Source: Pseudomonadota bacterium
GTDB taxonomy: Bacteria; Pseudomonadota; Alphaproteobacteria; Reyranellales; Reyranellaceae
Direction of reading: 5' to 3'
DNA length: 32,860 nt
Assembly (NCBI GenBank): GCA_018240745.1
Contig: JAFEFF010000182.1
Location: 1 to 32,860 of the forward strand
Each line of letters begins with the position of its first letter. Within the stretch, counting starts at the first letter, position 1. Positions 30,924 through 32,860 of the stretch are shown here, piece after piece. The translations under genes and the position numbers were made by a program. The notes beneath the pieces were generated by a model. It was not told where the DNA came from and made no database searches. It saw only the letters and a program-made list of their open reading frames with translations.

Positions 30924-32032
30924 ACGACCTTCTCGCGGCCGCGCGCCGCCTGGCCGCGATGGTCCGCGAGACGCGCGACTACGGCGAGCAGCACCGACAT
31001 CTCGAGCCCGGCGTGCTGGCCGCGATGCACGACGCCAGGCTCTTCCGCACCCTGATCCCTGCGCAGTTCGGCGGGCTGCAGACCGATCCGATGACGGCGA
31101 TGGAAGTGGTCGAGACGATCTCGACCGCCGACGGCGCGGCCGGCTGGAACCTGATGATCGGCTCGGCCTACGGCGTCTGGGCGGCCCGGCTGCCGGCCGA
31201 TGTCGCCCGCACGATCTACAGCGCGCCGGACGCCGTCGCGGCCGGCGCGCTTCGCCCCAGCGGCAAGGCGCGCGCAGCCGATGGCGGCCTGATCTGCAAC
31301 GGCCGCTGGTCGTTCGCCAGCGGCATCGGCCACAGCGCGTGGTGGGCCGGCGGCTGCACCCTGGAGGACGGCAAGGTCCGGCTGGTGTTCTTCCCGGCGA
31401 GCGACGGCGAGCTGATCGACACCTGGACCACCGGCGGCATGCGCGGCACGGGCAGCCACGATTATGCGATCAAGGAGCTGTTCATCCCGGCCGACCGGAT
31501 CGTTGCCATGGATGAGCCGGCACGCCTCGACGATCCGCTCTACCGTTTCCCGCTGATGGCGCTGATGGACAGCCTCATGGCCGCCGTGCCAATCGGCATC
31601 GCGCGCGCGGCGATCGACGCCTTCGTCGCGATCGCAGGCAGCAAGGTTTCGCACAACTCGACCACCGCGGCGGCTAACAAGCCCGTGGTGCAGGCCGAGG
31701 TCGCCCGCGCCGAGGCGGTGCTGCAGGCCGCCCGTGCCTGGCTCTACGAATCGGTCGCGCAGGCCTGGGCCGACGTGCAGGCCGGCCGCACGATTCCGAC
31801 GAAGCAGCTCGCGCTGATGCGGCTCGCCCGCGCCAACGCCCTGACCGCGGGCGTGCAGGCGACCGACCTCATCTACTCCGCCGCCGGCAGCGCCTCGGTC
31901 TACAGCAATGGCCTGATCGACCGCTGCTTCCGCGACGTGCATGTCGCCGCGGCGCACACCGCGCTGCACCCGTCGAACTACGAGGTCTGCGGCGCCGTCC
32001 TGCTCGGCCTCCCGCCGCAGCGCGTGCTGTAG
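30920..32032 (+). CDS. Acyl-CoA dehydrogenase-fold flavoprotein (monooxygenase-like)
   Basis: A 370-residue relative of the gene at 17449. It has FRTLIPAQFGGLQTDPMT, CNGRWSFASGIGHSAWW and GMRGTGSHDYAIKELFIPA in the same order, and a type 2 C-terminal domain (LIYSAAGSASVYSNGLIDR, CFRDVHVAAAHTALHPSNYE) that marks the HsaA/DszC-like reduced-flavin monooxygenases. The start codon lies inside the tail of a degenerate deacetylase gene, and no strong ribosome site is seen, which suggests translation once depended on coupling to that gene. Two direct copies of a palindromic repeat flank it. Confidence 0.88.
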   Translation: MDDLLAAARRLAAMVRETRDYGEQHRHLEPGVLAAMHDARLFRTLIPAQFGGLQTDPMTAMEVVETISTADGAAGWNLMIGSAYGVWAARLPADVARTIYSAPDAVAAGALRPSGKARAADGGLICNGRWSFASGIGHSAWWAGGCTLEDGKVRLVFFPASDGELIDTWTTGGMRGTGSHDYAIKELFIPADRIVAMDEPARLDDPLYRFPLMALMDSLMAAVPIGIARAAIDAFVAIAGSKVSHNSTTAAANKPVVQAEVARAEAVLQAARAWLYESVAQAWADVQAGRTIPTKQLALMRLARANALTAGVQATDLIYSAAGSASVYSNGLIDRCFRDVHVAAAHTALHPSNYEVCGAVLLGLPPQRVL

Positions 32033-32039
32033 TGCGAGC

Positions 32040-32085
32040 GGCCTCCCCCATTCACATGCAAAGCATGTGCGTTGGGAGTTAGGCC
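32040..32085. terminator. Hairpin after acyl-CoA dehydrogenase-fold gene
   Basis: GGCCT...AGGCC outer pairs, TCCC...GGGA middle pairs and a perfect CACATGC-AAA-GCATGTG tip, 8 nt after the stop. There is no U-tract, so it may be a rho-assisted terminator or an mRNA-stabilising hairpin. Confidence 0.45.
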
Positions 32086-32095
32086 CCGTATGGGT

Positions 32096-32237
32096 AGGGC
32101 TATCGCATATGACCTGCCCGCCGTCTCGACCAAGGCCCGAAGGGCCGCGCGGAGAGACCTTTTTTCCGCGATAGGCTGCTTGTTGTTGAAAAAAGGTCTC
32201 TCCACTCCGCGCTTCGCGCTCCGGTCGAGACGACGGG
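32096..32237. repeat. Long palindromic repeat, copy 2
   Basis: Same orientation as copy 1 and nearly 90% identical over the shared core. Differences are mostly single transitions, several at paired positions. The outermost arms of copy 1 are not preserved here. Confidence 0.88.
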
Positions 32238-32293
32238 AAATGACACATTCGATCGTCGATTTGGTTGTCGGTGGATAACTCCACGCATCGAGT

Positions 32294-32368
32294 CCCATTA
32301 TGGGCATTGGCTCGCGAATCAACCCGCTGTTGTCGCGGCTTCAAAGCCCGGCCATTGCCCATAATAGG
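32294..32368. repeat. 18-bp inverted repeat
   Basis: CCCATTATGGGCATTGGC (32294-32311) faces GCCATTGCCCATAATAGG (32351-32368), 16 of 18 complementary, 39 bp apart. No gene lies between. Could be a small non-autonomous element or a regulatory structure. Confidence 0.6.
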
Positions 32369-32428
32369 TGCGCCACGCGCGCAGGCGTAAACTCCCGGTC
32401 GTTTGGTTTGCACACCAGGAGTTTCCTC

Positions 32429-32479
32429 ATGTCCGACGAGTCCTCTGTCGATCTTCGCCATGCCGACAGCCGCCGCTGA
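32429..32479 (+). CDS. 16-codon open frame with good ribosome site, possible gene remnant
   Basis: AGGAG lies 7-8 nt before ATG 32429. The frame reads MSDESSVDLRHADSRR and stops. It could be the broken 5-prime end of a longer gene or a tiny peptide. Nothing recognisable follows in any frame. Confidence 0.25.
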   Translation: MSDESSVDLRHADSRR

Positions 32480-32523
32480 TCGAGGCTGCGTTCGGCAGCC
32501 GATGGCGCGGCCACCGTTTTCTT

Positions 32524-32640
32524 GCCGTTTTCGACCGTTTATCGCCCGGCGCGACAGCCGGAAAATGCCGTGGCGCCAAGCTTTTGGCTCATCGGCCTTG
32601 GAAACGCCGATTAAAAACGGCGAAAACGGTCGAAACGGGC
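32524..32640. repeat. Imperfect terminal inverted repeat element
   Basis: GCCGTTTTCGACCGTTT (32524-32540) and AAACGGTCGAAACGGGC (32624-32640) are near-complements bounding about 117 bp without a gene. The right arm ends at the amidohydrolase stop codon, so it may double as a terminator. MITE-like in form only. Confidence 0.4.
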
Positions 32641-32860
32641 TAATCGATCGCCAGCCTGTAGACGCGCCTGGCGGTGCCGCTGAACAGCGCCTTCTTCTCG
32701 TCGATCGACGCGCCGGCGGCGATGCGCTTCAGCGCGTTGAACAGGCCGGCATAGCCGATGCCCATCTTCTCGACCGGGAAGTTGCTCTCGACCATGCAGC
32801 GGTTCGCGCCGAACAGCTCGAGGCAGGTGCCGGCATAGGGCCGCCACGCGTCGGCAAGCT
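32640..32860 (-). CDS. Amidohydrolase family protein, C-terminal part
   Basis: The reverse strand from the right edge to a TAG at 32640-32642 encodes about 73 residues: WRPYAGTCLELFGANRCMVE, SNFPVEKMGIGYAGLFNAL, then KKALFSGTARRVYRLAID. The phrase F-G-x-x-R-x-M-[VW]-x-S-[ND]-[FW]-P followed by a final F-x-x-N/G-T-A-x-x-x-Y-x-L is the C-terminus of the TIM-barrel amidohydrolase_2 group (lactonases and decarboxylases of sugars and aromatics). The start lies outside the window, so substrate cannot be judged. Confidence 0.8.
   Translation of the reverse strand, partial: LADAWRPYAGTCLELFGANRCMVESNFPVEKMGIGYAGLFNALKRIAAGASIDEKKALFSGTARRVYRLAID

Noticed and set aside
32524..32640. A transposable element with its own gene
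   Set aside because: Only 117 bp, no coding capacity, and arms are imperfect; recorded as a repeat with low confidence.

Overview
The window is high-GC DNA that looks alphaproteobacterial. Supporting signs are a HisKA_2/HWE-type histidine kinase, a DUF3618/holin-like stress trio with an EcfG-like promoter candidate, a DUF35-thiolase pair, several flavin oxidoreductases, and many palindromic intergenic repeats. A soil genus such as Reyranella or a Bradyrhizobium relative would fit, but genus is a guess. No rRNA, tRNA, CRISPR array or intact insertion sequence was seen.

Left part (1-3756). A lipoprotein gene and the gene after it have been rearranged. A 114-bp direct repeat flanks a lower-GC orphan histidine kinase. 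One side keeps the intact lipoprotein and a truncated second gene; the other keeps an apparently intact second gene and only a scrap of the lipoprotein. A nitronate monooxygenase-like gene follows.

Type I secretion island (3820-10614). HlyD-type adaptor and PrtD-type ABC exporter genes lie downstream of four small genes. Three of these encode Ala/Ser/Thr-rich proteins without RTX repeats and are the natural cargo candidates. A LuxR-type regulator with a degenerate receiver domain is divergent from them. The intergenic DNA is AT-rich and carries two ACCGA/TCGGT palindromes, one inside predicted overlapping divergent promoters. This is the most system-like and least familiar part of the window.

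Middle (10648-22542). In order: an orphan oligopeptide-type binding protein; a stress-type membrane trio (one member with six exact 11-residue repeats); a DUF35/thiolase-like aldolase pair; a divergent TrpX-type binding protein; an acyl-CoA dehydrogenase-fold enzyme; a small membrane protein; a nucleoside hydrolase-like protein; a GMC oxidoreductase; and a CBS-BON protein.

Right part (22780-32860). A near-consensus FNR/FixK-type box precedes a universal stress protein and a P-type cation ATPase, likely one operon. Then come a nitroreductase, an LLM flavoprotein, and a tightly coupled SDR plus two PuuE/polysaccharide-deacetylase-fold genes. A second acyl-CoA dehydrogenase-fold gene is flanked by two copies of a long palindromic repeat. 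The tail of an amidohydrolase ends the window. At least three different palindromic repeat families occupy the intergenic spaces.
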